Positions 32,009-43,359 of a stretch of 64,000 nucleotides of DNA are shown piece after piece. The translations under genes and the position numbers were made by a program. Source of the stretch: Psococerastis gibbosa (Eukaryota > Arthropoda > Insecta > Psocodea > Psocidae); contig OZ020490.1 of assembly GCA_963971405.1 (NCBI GenBank), positions 10,092,874 to 10,156,873 of the forward strand, read 5' to 3'. Position 1 is the first letter of the stretch. Every line of letters starts with the position of its first letter. The notes under the pieces are model-generated. The model saw nothing but the letters and a program-made list of their open reading frames with translations. It did no database searches and was not told the origin of the DNA.

Positions 32009-32312
32009 CAGAGGCGTGAAGTTTTAGAATGATGGCGGGGCCAAAACTAAGCAGACCTTATGACGTCATCAGGCAGGATAAGGAAAAATTGAAAATATAA
32101 GAGCGAAATAGTAGGGTTTTACGCATTTTAATAGTAGTAAAGTATAGCTATAGATTTAACAAAGCAAACAAAGGAATGCTTACATTCATATTGCAGCAAC
32201 GGGGCCCGGGGTCTCCATGAACCACAATGCTCGAGGCGGGGGGGGGGGGCTTTGCCCTAAGGAGCTGGGGGGGGGCAAGATGGACCGTGCCCCCACCAAC
32301 TTTACGCCCCTG
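32009..32312. mobile_element. hAT-like poly-G element, 304 bp
   Basis: Starts CAGAGGCGTGAAGTTTT and ends CAACTTTACGCCCCTG. Flanks GTGGGGGC (32001-32008) and GTGATGGC (32313-32320) agree at 6 of 8. Poly-G runs at 32240 and 32267 lie near the right end. Confidence 0.7.
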
Positions 32313-32527
32313 GTGATGGCAGGCTCAATGCATTTTGCCCCAGACTCTGACAACGTTTTTTTTTGTATAAACAGGCTGCCAGCTATGAGGCAAGCGAAGA
32401 CTATAATATATTAAAAATTACTTAGCTATATGCATATGGATTTTATTAATAATTGTTTATTGCTGTACATTTTTCTTTTTGATGATTGGGTATATTTCAT
32501 GAAATTAATTTACTTTTGTTGTTTCAG

Positions 32528-32571
32528 ATCGAGAATCAACATATCGTACAATATTGCAGATATAACTTCAG
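32528..32571 (+). other. Possible 44-nt micro-exon
   Basis: A TTGTTGTTTCAG acceptor and a CAG/GTTAGT donor flank 44 nt. There is no coding partner, so it could be a non-coding exon of an unseen transcript or a chance pair of splice sites. Confidence 0.15.
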
Positions 32572-32801
32572 GTTAGTAAGTATAGACATTTACAATGCCT
32601 TTTATGATATTAGAATTGCATGTAACTATTAACTACCCTTACTCCCGAAATTAATTAGAGAAGAAAACAGAGAGAAGAAGGGTGAAAAAGAAGGATAAAA
32701 TATATACGGGGGGGGGGGGTCCATTGTGATCACCATTACAGGACCGGAGAGAGTCTCAAGCGTTATCTAATATATTAGGTATTGTTTAATTATTTTCTTA
32801 A

Positions 32802-33186
32802 GAGGACATGCTACGTAGAAAATGAGCACCCCAAAATTTTTATTGATGTTTTATTTTTTATTTAATTAACAAAGCAAGTCATTAAAAATTTGGCTCACGG
32901 AAGTTGTAGAAGACTGCTTCACGCATCATGTAGGAAATATTAAATTTTTGGTACCTTAGTTCTTTCATAAATACCAGAACGGACTAAAATTATGCGTATT
33001 CTGGGATTTTTGGAAGAAATACAAAACCGAAAAGTAAAAATACCCGATTATATGATGCACAAAGTAGTCTTCTACAACTTCCATGAGCCAAATCTTTAAT
33101 AACTTGCTTTGCTAATTAAATAAAAAATAAAAAGTCCATAAAAACAACAAATTTTGGGGTGCTCATTTTCTACGTAGCATATCCTC
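32802..33186. mobile_element. TTAA-flanked palindromic MITE, copy 3 (385 bp)
   Basis: TTAA at 32798-32801 and 33187-33190. Starts GAGGACATGCTACGTAGAAA and ends TTCTACGTAGCATATCCTC. Very similar to copies 1 and 2. It shares its right TTAA with the next element. Confidence 0.9.
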
Positions 33187-33190
33187 TTAA

Positions 33191-33579
33191 GAGTGTACGG
33201 CCCGTAGGAAAGTGGGAGCGCGAAATTTAATAATTTTTTTATTTTTTATTTAATTAATTAAGCATGTTATTAAACATTTGGCTCATCAATGTTGTAGAAG
33301 ACTACTTCATACATAATATTATAAGATATTTTTAATTTTCGAAATTGCAGTTTTTTCATAAACACGCAAATATTTTATTAACAATAACTTTCCACGTATA
33401 AACGGGTTTATAAAAAAACCACTATTTCAAAAATTAAAAATATCTTATAATATGATGCGTGAAGTATAGTCTTCTACAACTTTGATGAGCCAAGTCTTTA
33501 ATAACATGCATAATTAATTAAATAAAAACTAAAAAAGTATTAAATTTCGGGCTGCCAATTTCATACGGGCTGTACACTC
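33191..33579. mobile_element. Second TTAA-flanked family, back to back with the first
   Basis: TTAA at 33187-33190 and 33580-33583. Starts GAGTGTACGGCCCGTAGGAA and ends TCATACGGGCTGTACACTC. Inner arms share ATGTTGTAGAAGACTACTTC and ATTTGGCTCAT blocks with the first family, but termini differ, so it is a sister subfamily. Confidence 0.88.
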
Positions 33580-33586
33580 TTAAAGC

Positions 33587-33826
33587 TATATATATGAGGA
33601 GACTGTTTACAAACATGGCCAATTCCAAGATGTAGAATTTTTCAGGAGAGTGGATTTTCTGTTGAAAATTCTAAACTTCTCAGCACTTCTGTGCGCAATC
33701 TGGCTGCTTTTGTCACTTTATTTTACAACGTGCAGGTGGACATTAAAATTTTCTGCAAGGTCGGACAAAACCCCTTTTGTAAAAAAAATGGAGTTGGCCA
33801 CGTTTGTAACCAAGCTCCTCATATAT
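33587..33826. mobile_element. 240-bp MITE with ATATATGAGGAG ends
   Basis: Starts TATATATATGAGGAGACTGT, then TTACAAACATGGCCAA; ends TTGGCCACGTTTGTAACCAA, then GCTCCTCATATAT. A related copy lies at 61503-61684 next to the MBOAT7 exon. Confidence 0.75.
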
Positions 33827-34428
33827 TGAGTGAACTAGCTGCCCTAACCTGTGGCTGTAGCAATATCTTTTCAGATTGGTACGGACTAAGGTTATTTTAA
33901 ACATTTGCAGTGGGTTGAGAACTGGATCCGCTACTGGTTCGTTACATTTTGGGCACCCCCGGATGGGGTAACCGTAATAGGTATCAAACAAGGCTTTAGT
34001 GGAGTATAGTCATGCAACTATTTTTGTGACGTCGTTGAAGCTGAGGATTGCCCAGTAAAGTAAACATTAGCCATCTTCTTGACCTTCAACCTCTCGCAAT
34101 AAAAATTGAAGGTAAATAATTGATGGTCACGACCGGCCGTTAGTTCCTGGAAGATTCATGCAGGCTTTTCATAGGGTCTGCTATGTTATTGTTGTTTTTG
34201 TTATATTGTTATCGGGAAATTTTTGAAAATACCTGAATAGCTTTGATAATGTATTTCCCATCAGTGGCGGACACAGCTTTTTATTGGGGGGGGGGGGCAT
34301 CCCTTAAAATACTGCATCAGGTATAAACTGAACTGAACATTTTCATTGCATTTTTTCATTCTTTGTATTATATCAATCAATCAATATAATCATACAATAT
34401 GCAATAGATTAATTTTGTGATGCAAAAA
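33827..34428. other. No supported gene; poly-G run
   Basis: Contains a G11 run near 34287-34297 and AT-rich sequence; no terminal repeats found. Confidence 0.35.
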
Positions 34429-35268
34429 TCATTGGCGTAAATAGGGGGGTCCTGGGGGGGGGGCTCAGCCTCCCCCCCCCCAGGTCCACCCGTAGCCCCC
34501 CCAGGATTTTTGGTGACAAAGACTTTTTGAAGCCTAAATGCATAGTATCCACAATAATGAAAGGGAAACTAATTCTTAGTATGCTTATTTTACATGAAAA
34601 AAATCAACATATTGACCAAGTACTTTCACAAAAAATTTATTATTCAAAATGCTTAAAACCCCAATACTTCAGAGCTATTTTTCCAATTTTTTCCGAATGT
34701 CCTGCCCCCCCCCCCCCAGGATTTCAGGTGACAAAGACGTTATGGAGGCGAAAGGCATAGTATCCACAAAAAAGAAAGGGAAATTAATTCTTGGCATGCT
34801 TATTTCACTTGAAAGACATAATGAAAAAAATCAACATATTGACCAAGTATACTACTACAATTACTCGAAAAGCTTAAAACCCCAATATTTCAGACCTATT
34901 TTTTAAAAAAATTTCTTCGGGGCTGACCCCCGGGCCCCCCTCAGTGGTAGGTTTATTCGTCTGTATAATCTCAACGTTACTGTTTGCAAAATGCTTAAAA
35001 CCTCCTTAATTTGGGCCTATTCATCAATTTTTTTTCTCCGGGGGAGACCCCCGGGCCCCCCTTTCTTCAGGATGACATATATTTGTAAAACAACACTTGC
35101 CCTTACAATTATCAGTTTTTTTCGGGAGGGGGGGGCTCCCCTTTCTCCAGGGTATAACCAGCGTAAAACCTCAATAATTTGGGCCAATTTATCGATTTCA
35201 AGGTATTGGGGCCCTAAAGCCCCCCCCCCCCCAGAAATTTTGGGAATTTACGCCAATGGCAAAAATAC
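34429..35268. mobile_element. 840-bp TIR element with internal poly-C-bounded repeats
   Basis: Ends are CATTGGCGTAAATAGGGGGG and GGGAATTTACGCCAATG. Inside are at least four degenerate units, each with a poly-C or CCCCGGGG-like block followed by GGTGACAAAGACGTTATGG, GGGAAACTAATTCTTAGTAT or CTTAAAACC blocks. A rearranged partial copy lies inverted at 40636-41210. Confidence 0.7.
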
Positions 35269-35289
35269 CGTGGACCCGGTCCAGAACAG

Positions 35290-35365
35290 GCATAAACTTT
35301 CCATTGTAAAATAATCTTGTTTACATTTTTTACCCCAGGTTAGGTTTAAAAATAATCGCCGGTAG
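35290..35365. repeat. Relic of the ATAATCGCC TIR family
   Basis: AACTTTCCATTGTAAAATAA, TCTTGTTTACATTTTTTACC and AAAAATAATCGCC match the right half of the element at 13493-13670. Confidence 0.45.
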
Positions 35366-36076
35366 GTAGAATACATACAGTAGGTGCAGTACCTGTATGA
35401 GCCATGTGTGACGTCATTATGACAATACCACATAAAACTCAATAATGGCGTCATTAGTGTAAATTACTAAATTGAAGGTAAATAATTGCTACTCACGACT
35501 GACCGTTAGTTCCGGGGTAATTCAACCTACTACATGGTAGTACCTTGTACCTACCTTGCCAATGACCTTGATGGTGAGATCATTGAGACACAAAAAACTA
35601 GAAAAATAATATTGCATTAAGAAACTATACTGTACATCATCTTCAAACATGAAAATTTCCCCTTTGTTGGGGGGTCATCAACTCTTGTCATGTGACCCAA
35701 ACAACTTATCATACAGTTTAACCGTTTGCCAATGACCCTGAAACGGCCTTGATGACGTCATATTGGTACCTGCCACAGTCGAATGGCAGTGCCTCCCTCA
35801 CTTTAGCAATAATTACAACTATATTTACTAATACCTATGTACATTACATATATTACATTACATATATAATATACGGATACTATATATATACAGTTGGAGT
35901 ATACCGCTCCTTGATTTGCCAACTGAATTTTTAACTGTAAAAAAATTGAACATTTTCTTGGCTGACTGTTGGAGACAATAAATTAAAACCACCGGAGAAA
36001 CTTTGGAACGCTTTTCTGAAAAGTTAACATTTTGCAGTTAGAACAGTTGGCAAATCAACGAGCGATATATACAGTA
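35366..36076. other. No supported gene
   Basis: A (TATA)n-rich region around 35850-35890 and a weak inverted pair flanking 35895-36060 (GAGTATACCGCTCCTTGATT; ATCAACGAGCGATATATAC), probably an old MITE. Confidence 0.35.
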
Positions 36077-36262
36077 TCTTCTTCTGCTTGAGTTGCAATA
36101 GCAATCTATTGATTGGTTTACAGCGAATGTTGTAGTCTTCTTCTCCACTCTTTTCTTTCTTGCGCGGTCCTTTTTAGTCCTTTGTAGGTGTCGCACCCTA
36201 GGTCCTTCATGACATCCTCTAGTTTCTCCTTCCTCTGTCGTCCTAGCTCTTGAGTTGGTGCC
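36077..36262 (-). pseudogene. LINE 3' stub like 27298-27570
   Basis: CTTCTTCTGCTTGAGTTGCA, GGTTTACAGCGAATGTTGTA, AGGTGTCGCACCCTAGGTCC and TCTTGAGTTGGTGCCTT correspond to the 27380-27545 copy; coding frames broken. Confidence 0.6.
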
Positions 36263-36462
36263 TTATATACAGTGTATAATATATTATATATACTGTATTT
36301 TATGTAATATTACATCGTGTTTACTCAATACTCACCTTGTCCGTACCTTCGGCCGTGCAGGTTTAATTCCCTTTAATCCTCTTCCAGGTAGCGGATATAA
36401 CCAGAAGTTCAGAACGAATGATACCACAAATACATCTATAGGCCTTCCAAATAAAGACTTCT

Positions 36463-36960
36463 TCTTCTTCTGAGGTCACCATCTCAAACATTGGTTAGCA
36501 ACAACCCTGCATATCATTCTCCAGCTCCCTGGGTCTTGCGCATTCCTCTTCAGCTCTTGGTACGTTCGAGCTCCTGTGTCCTCCTTGTCCATGAATTCTT
36601 TCTCTCTTCCCTTATCTTTTAGTTCCTTCCACTGTACCCTCAGTGATGGTGTGTACCAGATTTTCCTGTCTTAATAAATGCCCTACCCATTTCGCTCTTC
36701 TACTTTTTATATGAGGTAGTAGCTGTCTAACTTCTTCAATAGCCTCTGGCACTCTTTCATTCGTCACGTGGTCCTTCCAGCTGATCTGTAGCATCCTTCT
36801 GTAACACCACATTTCAAACGCTTCAAGCCTCTTCAGTTCCTTATCTGCTATAGTCCAGGTTTCACATCCGTATAATGAAACACTCCATAAGCAGGTTTTA
36901 AGGAACTGCTTCTTGATGCTTAGTCTTATGTTGACGGATTCCCGACTGGGAGAGTTGTTA
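36463..36960 (-). pseudogene. LINE reverse-transcriptase C-terminus and 3' end
   Basis: The minus strand reads SLYGCETWTIADKELKRLEA, then FEMWCYRRMLQISWKDHVTN, ER..., SRRAKWVGHLLRQENLVHTI and TEGTVEG. This is the conserved region after the RT catalytic core of RTE/Jockey-type LINEs. Stops follow EGTKR, and the element ends in (GAA)n (CTTCTTCTTCT at 36461-36472). The longest LINE tail of this type in the window. Confidence 0.8.
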
Positions 36961-37045
36961 TTGTTATTTGTAAGACTTAGATTTATTCGGGGGAATATTC
37001 GTTCAGTATAATTACAAAGGCTTTCACGGCCGGAGTTACGTGACG

Positions 37046-37212
37046 AAGCAGTAGAATCCGGGATGATAGCGTACTTTCTAACGTTTCGTCATCATCTGCG
37101 GTCGACATCTTCAGTGGAACTGCGTAGACTTCTAAGATTACATCTCCGAGGCTCAGCAGCAACTGGCTGCTGCTCAGAACGACCACGGCCGATCGTCCCG
37201 GGTTCTACTGCT
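37046..37212 (-). mobile_element. TIR element with hammerhead-like core, copy 1
   Basis: Ends AAGCAGTAGAATCCGGGATG and GTCCCGGGTTCTACTGCTT form about 20-30 bp inverted repeats. On the minus strand CTGAAGA (37114-37108) is followed by GTCGAC...GATGAC and then GAAAC (37087-37083), the order CUGANGA, stem II, GAAA of a hammerhead ribozyme core. The second copy is 60708-60912. Confidence 0.6.
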
Positions 37213-37665
37213 TTACTATTGTCCCCCTTTGCATTGGGTTTTAGATCTTATGCCTGCCCCCCTATAGCAGAAAAGTCTACAGTACACTTCTACCATTCTA
37301 CCTGCCAAAAGCGAGGCTAATTACACCATTCAGACCATGTGCCGACAATAGTTTGCGTAAAGCCCCATAGGATGAAGGATAGATGTGCAGAAACCTATAA
37401 TACCTAAATCGTGTGCCTGGTGTTTGAGGTTGAGATTGCTCAAGTTTAAAAGACAGTGCTCTCAAATGGTTTTCAACGGGTGAAGTAATTTTTTTAATTT
37501 TGAGACGACTCAGACTCAAAGTTCAAAGTGCATGTGGGTTGAACCCTTTTGTTCTGCCATCAGTTCAATGTCAATAGCCATATACCCTGTGTTGTATACT
37601 ATAGCCTAGCGTTAATTTATTTAATTTTTGTACAGAAAAAAGCACTGTTGTGGCCTGGACTTGAG
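37213..37665. other. No supported gene
   Basis: Mixed composition; no family or ORF recognised. Confidence 0.3.
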
Positions 37666-37717
37666 TGAAGGGGGGGGGGGGGATGAGTTCCCCTCTACCA
37701 GCACTTTCCACACGGAA

Positions 37718-37860
37718 ATGGTTGAAATGTTTCGATTTGAAATTTGTTTTGTAATTTAGTTTTTTCTTGTTATTCATTTTACGGGAATTTTTGGTTGAAA
37801 TGTTTCAATTTGAAATTTGTTTTGTAATTTAGTTTTTTCTTGTTATTCATTTTACGTAAA
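37718..37860 (+). repeat. 75-bp direct duplication
   Basis: GGTTGAAATGTTTCGATTTG followed by AAATTTGTTTTGTAATTTAG occurs twice in tandem, with a few differences. A G14 run precedes it at 37669-37682. Confidence 0.85.
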
Positions 37861-37889
37861 TTTTTAGCCCTCAATCATTTTAATGAAAA

Positions 37890-38037
37890 AGCTACGGTAT
37901 CAAAAATTCAAAGTACCTTATTGTGTAATGCATGAAGTATAGTCTTCTACAACTTAAATGAGCCAAATCTGTAATATATTACATTGTTAATTAATTAAAA
38001 AATTTTGGGGTACCTATTTCCAACGGGACGTACTCTC
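37890..38037. mobile_element. Half of a third TTAA-type palindromic element
   Basis: AAAATTCAAAGTACC, ATGAAGTATAGTCTTCTACA, ACTTAAATGAGCCAAATC and GGGACGTACTCTC then TTAA (38038-38041) match the right half of the 33191-33579 family. The left half is missing. Confidence 0.6.
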
Positions 38038-38041
38038 TTAA

Positions 38042-38438
38042 GATTGAAATTAATCGCTATAGTATGTAAGGCTCCCCCCCCCCCTCTGATTGTGAGTACA
38101 GCCTACGATTGGTGGGAAGGCCGGCAATCGTCCTTGGGCTTGACCGTTGCGGCGAAAGGCCCTAAAAGCCAATTTAGTCAGTTAATTGATGCGGTCACGC
38201 TCAAATATTATAGGTGGTAGAATGTGCGCCGCGGGAAAAAAAACCAAAACCAATGCTGTGTTTCAATTCGCTTTGATGAACAGGTGAATTAATTTCGTCT
38301 GACACGCCTGCTCGATTTTATTGGCTAAATTATGGCATTATTTCCTGCTGGACTGTTTATTAAAGTGTGCTATGCACACTGAACTATTACATGACGCTGC
38401 CATATTTTGTAAATGCAAAACCTTAATCTGCAGCCCAA
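38042..38438. other. No supported gene; poly-C
   Basis: A C11 run near 38073-38083 with no matching terminal repeats; otherwise unremarkable. Confidence 0.3.
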
Positions 38439-38864
38439 TCATGGCGATTTTAATACCGGGGTTAATATAATACCATGTCACGTGATGGTATTATTTCAAT
38501 TGTTTGAAATAAATGAACTGAACTGACGCGACGCTGCCGTAGCAAAGATAAATAGCAAATATAAACACATATCGCCCTAGAAATAAACAAGTTTTAATGT
38601 TGAATTAATATATTAAGAATTATAAATAATTTGTCTAAATCTAAGCCAGAAAAAATTATAAAACTCACCAGAAATATAGCCGAAGATCTTTCAATTGTTT
38701 AAATAGACCCAATGTGAATTTTCCGCGCTTAGCACTCTTGCGACGATTACCAACATCAAAAATTAAAAAATTCTGAAATTTACTGTTAATTTATTTTGAA
38801 CAATTGAATTAATACCATCACGTGACATAGTATTATATTAACCCCATTATTAACGTCGCCATGA
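38439..38864. mobile_element. 426-bp TIR element (TCATGGCGA ends)
   Basis: Starts TCATGGCGATTTTAATACCG followed by TAATATAATACCATGTCACG. The right end is its complement, ending GTCGCCATGAA. Arms are about 75 bp with a GTCACGTGA palindrome. Related to 13493-13670. Confidence 0.8.
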
Positions 38865-39259
38865 AGGTAGTTTTTTCGTTAACCTATAGTCTAGTCGAAA
38901 TATAAATATTTGAGCAGAAGTATATGCATTCATAGAAGGTAGAAACGCAGCCAAGATAAAAAAAAATTGAAATTGAGCAAGAAAAAAATAGCTAATTAAA
39001 ATTACTAGTCAAAAAGTACTTTACAAAAACGGGAAAATTGTCACTGTCATTTTAGCCTCACTGGATGGCTCTAGCAGAAAACCGGAAATTCTAAAAAAAA
39101 AAAACACGGAAAAACGACCCCCCCCCCCAATGGGCTGGATCCGTCCCTGATTGTCTGGTCATTGGTCCAGGATCATCCTTTACTTATCACTCTTTATTTT
39201 CTTATGCCGTAACGACCGATAGACGGAATCTGTGAAATTACAATCAGATAAGCTGAATG
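38865..39259. other. No supported gene; poly-C relic
   Basis: Includes CCCAATGGGCTGGATCCGTC at about 39127-39146, a stray end of the 28620-type hAT-like element. Confidence 0.4.
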
Positions 39260-39267
39260 GGTGGTGT

Positions 39268-39452
39268 CAAAGCCGTAGCCAAGGGAGTTCAAACACCCCC
39301 CCCCCCCCCCCCCCCCGAAAGAACTGAAATGGCTCGATACTAGATAGCATCGGATTTTGAGAGGTATAAAATATAAACCACAATGTAATATCCAATGACA
39401 TTTCTGAACCCCCCCCCCAAAAAAAAAAAAAAAAATCCTGGTTACAGCCTTG
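39268..39452. mobile_element. hAT-like poly-C MITE, perfect 8-bp TSD
   Basis: Starts CAAAGCCGTAGCCAAGGG and ends CCTGGTTACAGCCTTG. TSD GGTGGTGT occurs at 39260-39267 and 39453-39460. C18 and C9A16-like tracts lie inside the ends. Confidence 0.9.
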
Positions 39453-39460
39453 GGTGGTGT

Positions 39461-39892
39461 TGAGGCTGCTACCTACTCAGCAACCCCTCAAGCTGTCTTC
39501 GCAATAGAAAGCCTTAAATCTAGTTCAGTCGGTGAACTTGTTTGCATTTTCCCAGGAACCGCAGCCTTATCAAAGCCCTTTCGTACCTGAGAGTGAGACC
39601 TATTTCCATGTTCGGAGAAGGCCCTCTTTGTCCGGTTTGAGTGACTTCAATGCAAAGTGTCCGACGATATCAACTCTATGCATAACGGCAATTTCATCTA
39701 CATAGTACCTGCCCCCATTGTACCTTATTTCTATACCTGTACCTTATTTCTAAATACCTATAGGCCTAGCTCTTGTCCGATATGTACTGCCGATATTTAA
39801 CGAGTGTATATCCCCTTTTTACGCAGGCTCTTGACCTACTGATACACGATATCATTGTGACTGTCGGAAAGACCATATTTCTCTTGTACCAT
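39461..39892. other. No supported gene
   Basis: No ORF or repeat recognised. Confidence 0.3.
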
Positions 39893-40022
39893 GTCTTCTT
39901 CTTCAAGTTACTGCCGGCTGGCTGGTTGGTAGCAACATGTAGGCCGATGTGGCATCGATTCCTCCGCTTCCACTCGATCCTGGTACCCAGTCTTCAGCTC
40001 CACGTATGTCTTAGCCCTTAAA
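39893..40022 (-). pseudogene. LINE 3' stub (HMLLPTS type)
   Basis: TCTTCTTCTTCAAGTTACTG, GGCTGGCTGGTTGGTAGCAA and CTTCAGCTCCACGTATGTCT match the 62204-62320 LINE end. Confidence 0.6.
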
Positions 40023-40635
40023 ATCTAGGCTTAAAAATCTTTTAGTCTGAGTCTGTCTCTATTCCTTTAAAGAGTTCGTGGAGACTGACCTAGGTAGTCT
40101 TACTTATTAAACCACTCTTCAGGGCTGTTAGGAATTAAGTTGTTTGTTTGTTTTGTTAGGTACGGTATTTGTATTTTATAATTTGACAATTAGGGCACAA
40201 AATGTGCAGTTATATTTGGTGCCCTAATGATAACAACGTGAATAGTTAATTATTAATTTATTACGTATGTACTTGCAATTTGTTTTTATGACGACTTCGA
40301 GCTCCAACCGCATGGATTGCTTCCATCTTGCAGCTGACGAAGTTCTCGTGTCAAATGTTCTCGTGTTAAAAGTTCTCGTGCAAATGTCCGATCCATCGAG
40401 CTCTCCTTGTACATATTATACGGATGCAACCAGAGTTTAGCTTTCGCTGATTCTGGTTAGAACCTTCTCATTGGTAACAAGGGCTTGTCAAGAGATGTTG
40501 CCCTGTCTATACTGCATGTATTATTTTAAAAAAAATTGTGTGTTGAGTGTTGAGCTGACATAGGTCTGGGGATCCTCTGAACAGCATAATTATTGGAATC
40601 AGTGTACCCCATATTCATATTAATATTATAATATT
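40023..40635. other. No supported gene
   Basis: A short triplication of GTTCTCGTG-type sequence at 40341-40380 is the only regularity seen. Confidence 0.35.
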
Positions 40636-41210
40636 ATAAATTTTGGGGGGGGGGGCTTTAGGACCCCAAGACTTTGATTCATTACTCTTTCACTTCTGAA
40701 TCGAGAAAGAAGAAGAAAGGGGGGTCCGGGGGTCTCCCCCGGAGAAAAGATTGATAAATAGGCCCAAATTAGTGAGGTTATGCGCATATTTAACCCAGGA
40801 GAAAATGGTACCCGGGGTCTCCCCCGGAGAAAAAAAAAATCGATAAATAGGCCCAAATTAGTTAGGTTTCTTGCATTTAAAGGAAAGGTAAAGCTGAGTT
40901 TATTCCGACGAAGAAACCTACCACGGAGGGGGGCCCGGGGGTCTCCCCCGTTGAAAAATTTTGAGAAACAAGTCTGAAATATTGGGGTTTTAAGCATTTT
41001 GAGTAACATATTTTTTGTGAAAGTACTTGGTCAATATGTAGATTTTTTTTATGATGTCTTTCATGTAAAATAATCATGCCAAGAATTAATTTCCCTTTCG
41101 TTATGGTGGATGCTATGCCTTTCGCCTCCATAACGTCTTTGTCATCCGAAATCCTGGGGTGGGGGGGGGGCAACGGGTGCCAGGACCTCCCTACTTACGC
41201 CAATGTTATG
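40636..41210. repeat. Inverted partial copy of the 34429-35268 element
   Basis: CCCGGGGGTCTCCCCCG blocks, AAATAGGCCCAAATTAG (twice), CATAACGTCTTTGTCATCC and a right end TACTTACGCCAATG match it. The left TIR is absent, so it is truncated. Confidence 0.7.
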
Positions 41211-42061
41211 ACCATTGCCAATTAATAACTGTCTAAAGACAGAAGCTTAACCTTGTTAGCAAAGACAACCATGTCCTTCAATGGCAAGTCAATCAGATCG
41301 ACCTGGTCGATGTAGGCAGCCTCAAAACAGTCCAACTGCGGCCACCATAGGGCTGGACAGTATACTTTACTTTAACGGCGCCTTATCTCTCCCACGGGGT
41401 TGGCGGCACGGATCTTCATCTTCCAGGTGTTCCGGCCTTGGGTACCATCCGGCGAGAGACCGAGGGTCCTGAGGTCTTCCCAAACTTTCGTTTCAAGGGA
41501 CATCCATATAGGTATATATGCTCTGATGCCTCGCCATACGTGAGAAGAGGAGACTGATGTGAATTCGAACCAAGTGTTGGATCGAATTGAATCAAGAACT
41601 ATCGACCGATAGCTGACCTATACGAACTTTTACAGGGAACAAGTTTCCCCCACATAGGCGTAGGGTATCATTAACGCCTGATAACCACAGGATCCTATGA
41701 ATGCATTTTACACTATCTCTCGCTGCATCTTGTGGGTGTCGAAGATGTTATCATTGAATAGTAGTATTGTAGATGCATCTCGGCATAATAATGAATTGCA
41801 TTCAGGTTTATGGCACCAGCAGTTATATAGTTGTTATAAGGAAGCGCGTCCCACAACTTCAAGCGGGACTAGGCATTGACTTTGAGGAAGACTGAACGGC
41901 ACAGGAGGAGCCAGAAGAGGGAGAGGGGACGGGACTAAAAATTCAACGTTAAATGTTTAAAAACCGCATTGGTGTAAATTGCCGAAATACCTGAGGGGTC
42001 GTCGGACCCCATGTGTTCCGTGCCCCTAGTTGACAAAATCCGGGGGGGGGGGGGTGGAGGA
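41211..42061. other. No supported gene
   Basis: Mixed composition; a 60-codon ORF at 41697 and a 63-codon ORF at 41281 show no recognisable motif. Confidence 0.3.
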
Positions 42062-42215
42062 CTGTGAACGGAGCACATGATAAGACTCCTTAACACTGTA
42101 GAAGGCACCCCTGAGTTGCTGGGAGACCCCAAGCAAGATATGAGGTACGGAACCTACTCGGGACTTAAAAGAATGGCCCAGCCCAGGAGAGAGAAGATGG
42201 AAGAAGAAGAAGAAG
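42062..42215 (+). pseudogene. Probable LINE 3' stub
   Basis: TVEGTPE, then YGTYSGLKRMAQPR ahead of a GAAGAAGAAGAAGAAG run, resembles the EG-...-TY-ELKRMA-DR tails of the other LINE ends. Low similarity. Confidence 0.4.
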
Positions 42216-43073
42216 AAGATGGAAAGATTTGTTGCAAACCATCATTCGATAGATTGCAACTATAGAGAAAGAAAAGAAGGCATCAAAAATGTAATCCGAA
42301 AAGGATAATTATGCCTGGGAATAGACTTATTTTCTTTTCATACTGTCTGAATACAGTAAAGGCTTCCGATGGAATTCCCAACATAACGGTCAGAGTATTT
42401 ACCTCTAAGAAAGAAGAAATTAATAAAATGTAAAAGAAACAGAAAAATCTCTCACGACTATTGCCCCTGGCTGCCGCACTAGAGTTTACTCTTATTAGTC
42501 TTACAGTATAGGCTAATATAAGAGAAACCATATAAACTGAGGCGTCAGGTGATCTGAGATCCAAAACTGAACGGATACTATGCCTGGCGGGGCCCACAGA
42601 TTTCATTTTAATAAATGAGGTTCGTCCCTGAGCCTGATAAACAGTGAGGGAGGGGAACTTTAAGGCGGGAATAATCGTGAGTGAATGTAATTTTAAATTA
42701 TACGGTAGCTGCTTGATAAGAAGAGGTTAAGGCGGTAGTTATTGTGCCACTGATGGTCGTCACGCTATTTTATTAGAGTGAGGTCTTTGCTTGGAACATA
42801 AGAAGAAGAAAAATGCCGGTGCACGGGGTTAGGAACCCCAGGCTCCAAAGAACTTCTAGCGTGGCTCCAAAGAACTTCTAGCGTGGCTCCACTTGGCTAA
42901 GGCTAGATGCCTACTCTTCCACAGAAAAAAAATAATAATTACTGGTTCCTAAAAATAAATAAAAATAGAAACATGAAAAAAAATACTTCTAATCCTTACT
43001 AGGCCCTAGTAGTGCACACGTAGGTTTTGTGCTTTAAAATGTTAAAATATTTACTCTGGTTCATTTGATTTCA
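42216..43073. other. No supported gene; 26-bp duplication
   Basis: GGCTCCAAAGAACTTCTAGC followed by GT is repeated directly at about 42840-42895. Otherwise AT-rich. Confidence 0.4.
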
Positions 43074-43081
43074 ACAATATA

Positions 43082-43252
43082 CAAGGCCGTAGCCAGGATT
43101 TTTTTTCGAGGGGGGAGGGGGGTTTCCGACAATTCATTGGATGTTACATAGTGGTTTTTATTTTTCCTCTCAAAATCCGATTCTATCTAGTATCAAGCCA
43201 TTTCATTTCAGGGGGTTTGAGCCCCCATGAACCCCCCTTGGCTAAGGCCTTT
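43082..43252. mobile_element. hAT-like poly-G MITE, 171 bp
   Basis: Starts CAAGGCCGTAGCCAGGATTT and ends CTTGGCTAAGGCCTTT. Flanks ACAATATA (43074-43081) and TCAATATA (43253-43260) agree at 7 of 8. The body shares ATTTCATTTCAGG / TATCAAGCCA with 39268-39452 (inverted). Confidence 0.82.
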
Positions 43253-43359
43253 TCAATATATATATACACTACATAAAATAATAAAAATATAAAACAATAA
43301 TAAAAAATAACAATAAAATTTATTTTAAAATAAAATAATAATAATACTATAATATATTT

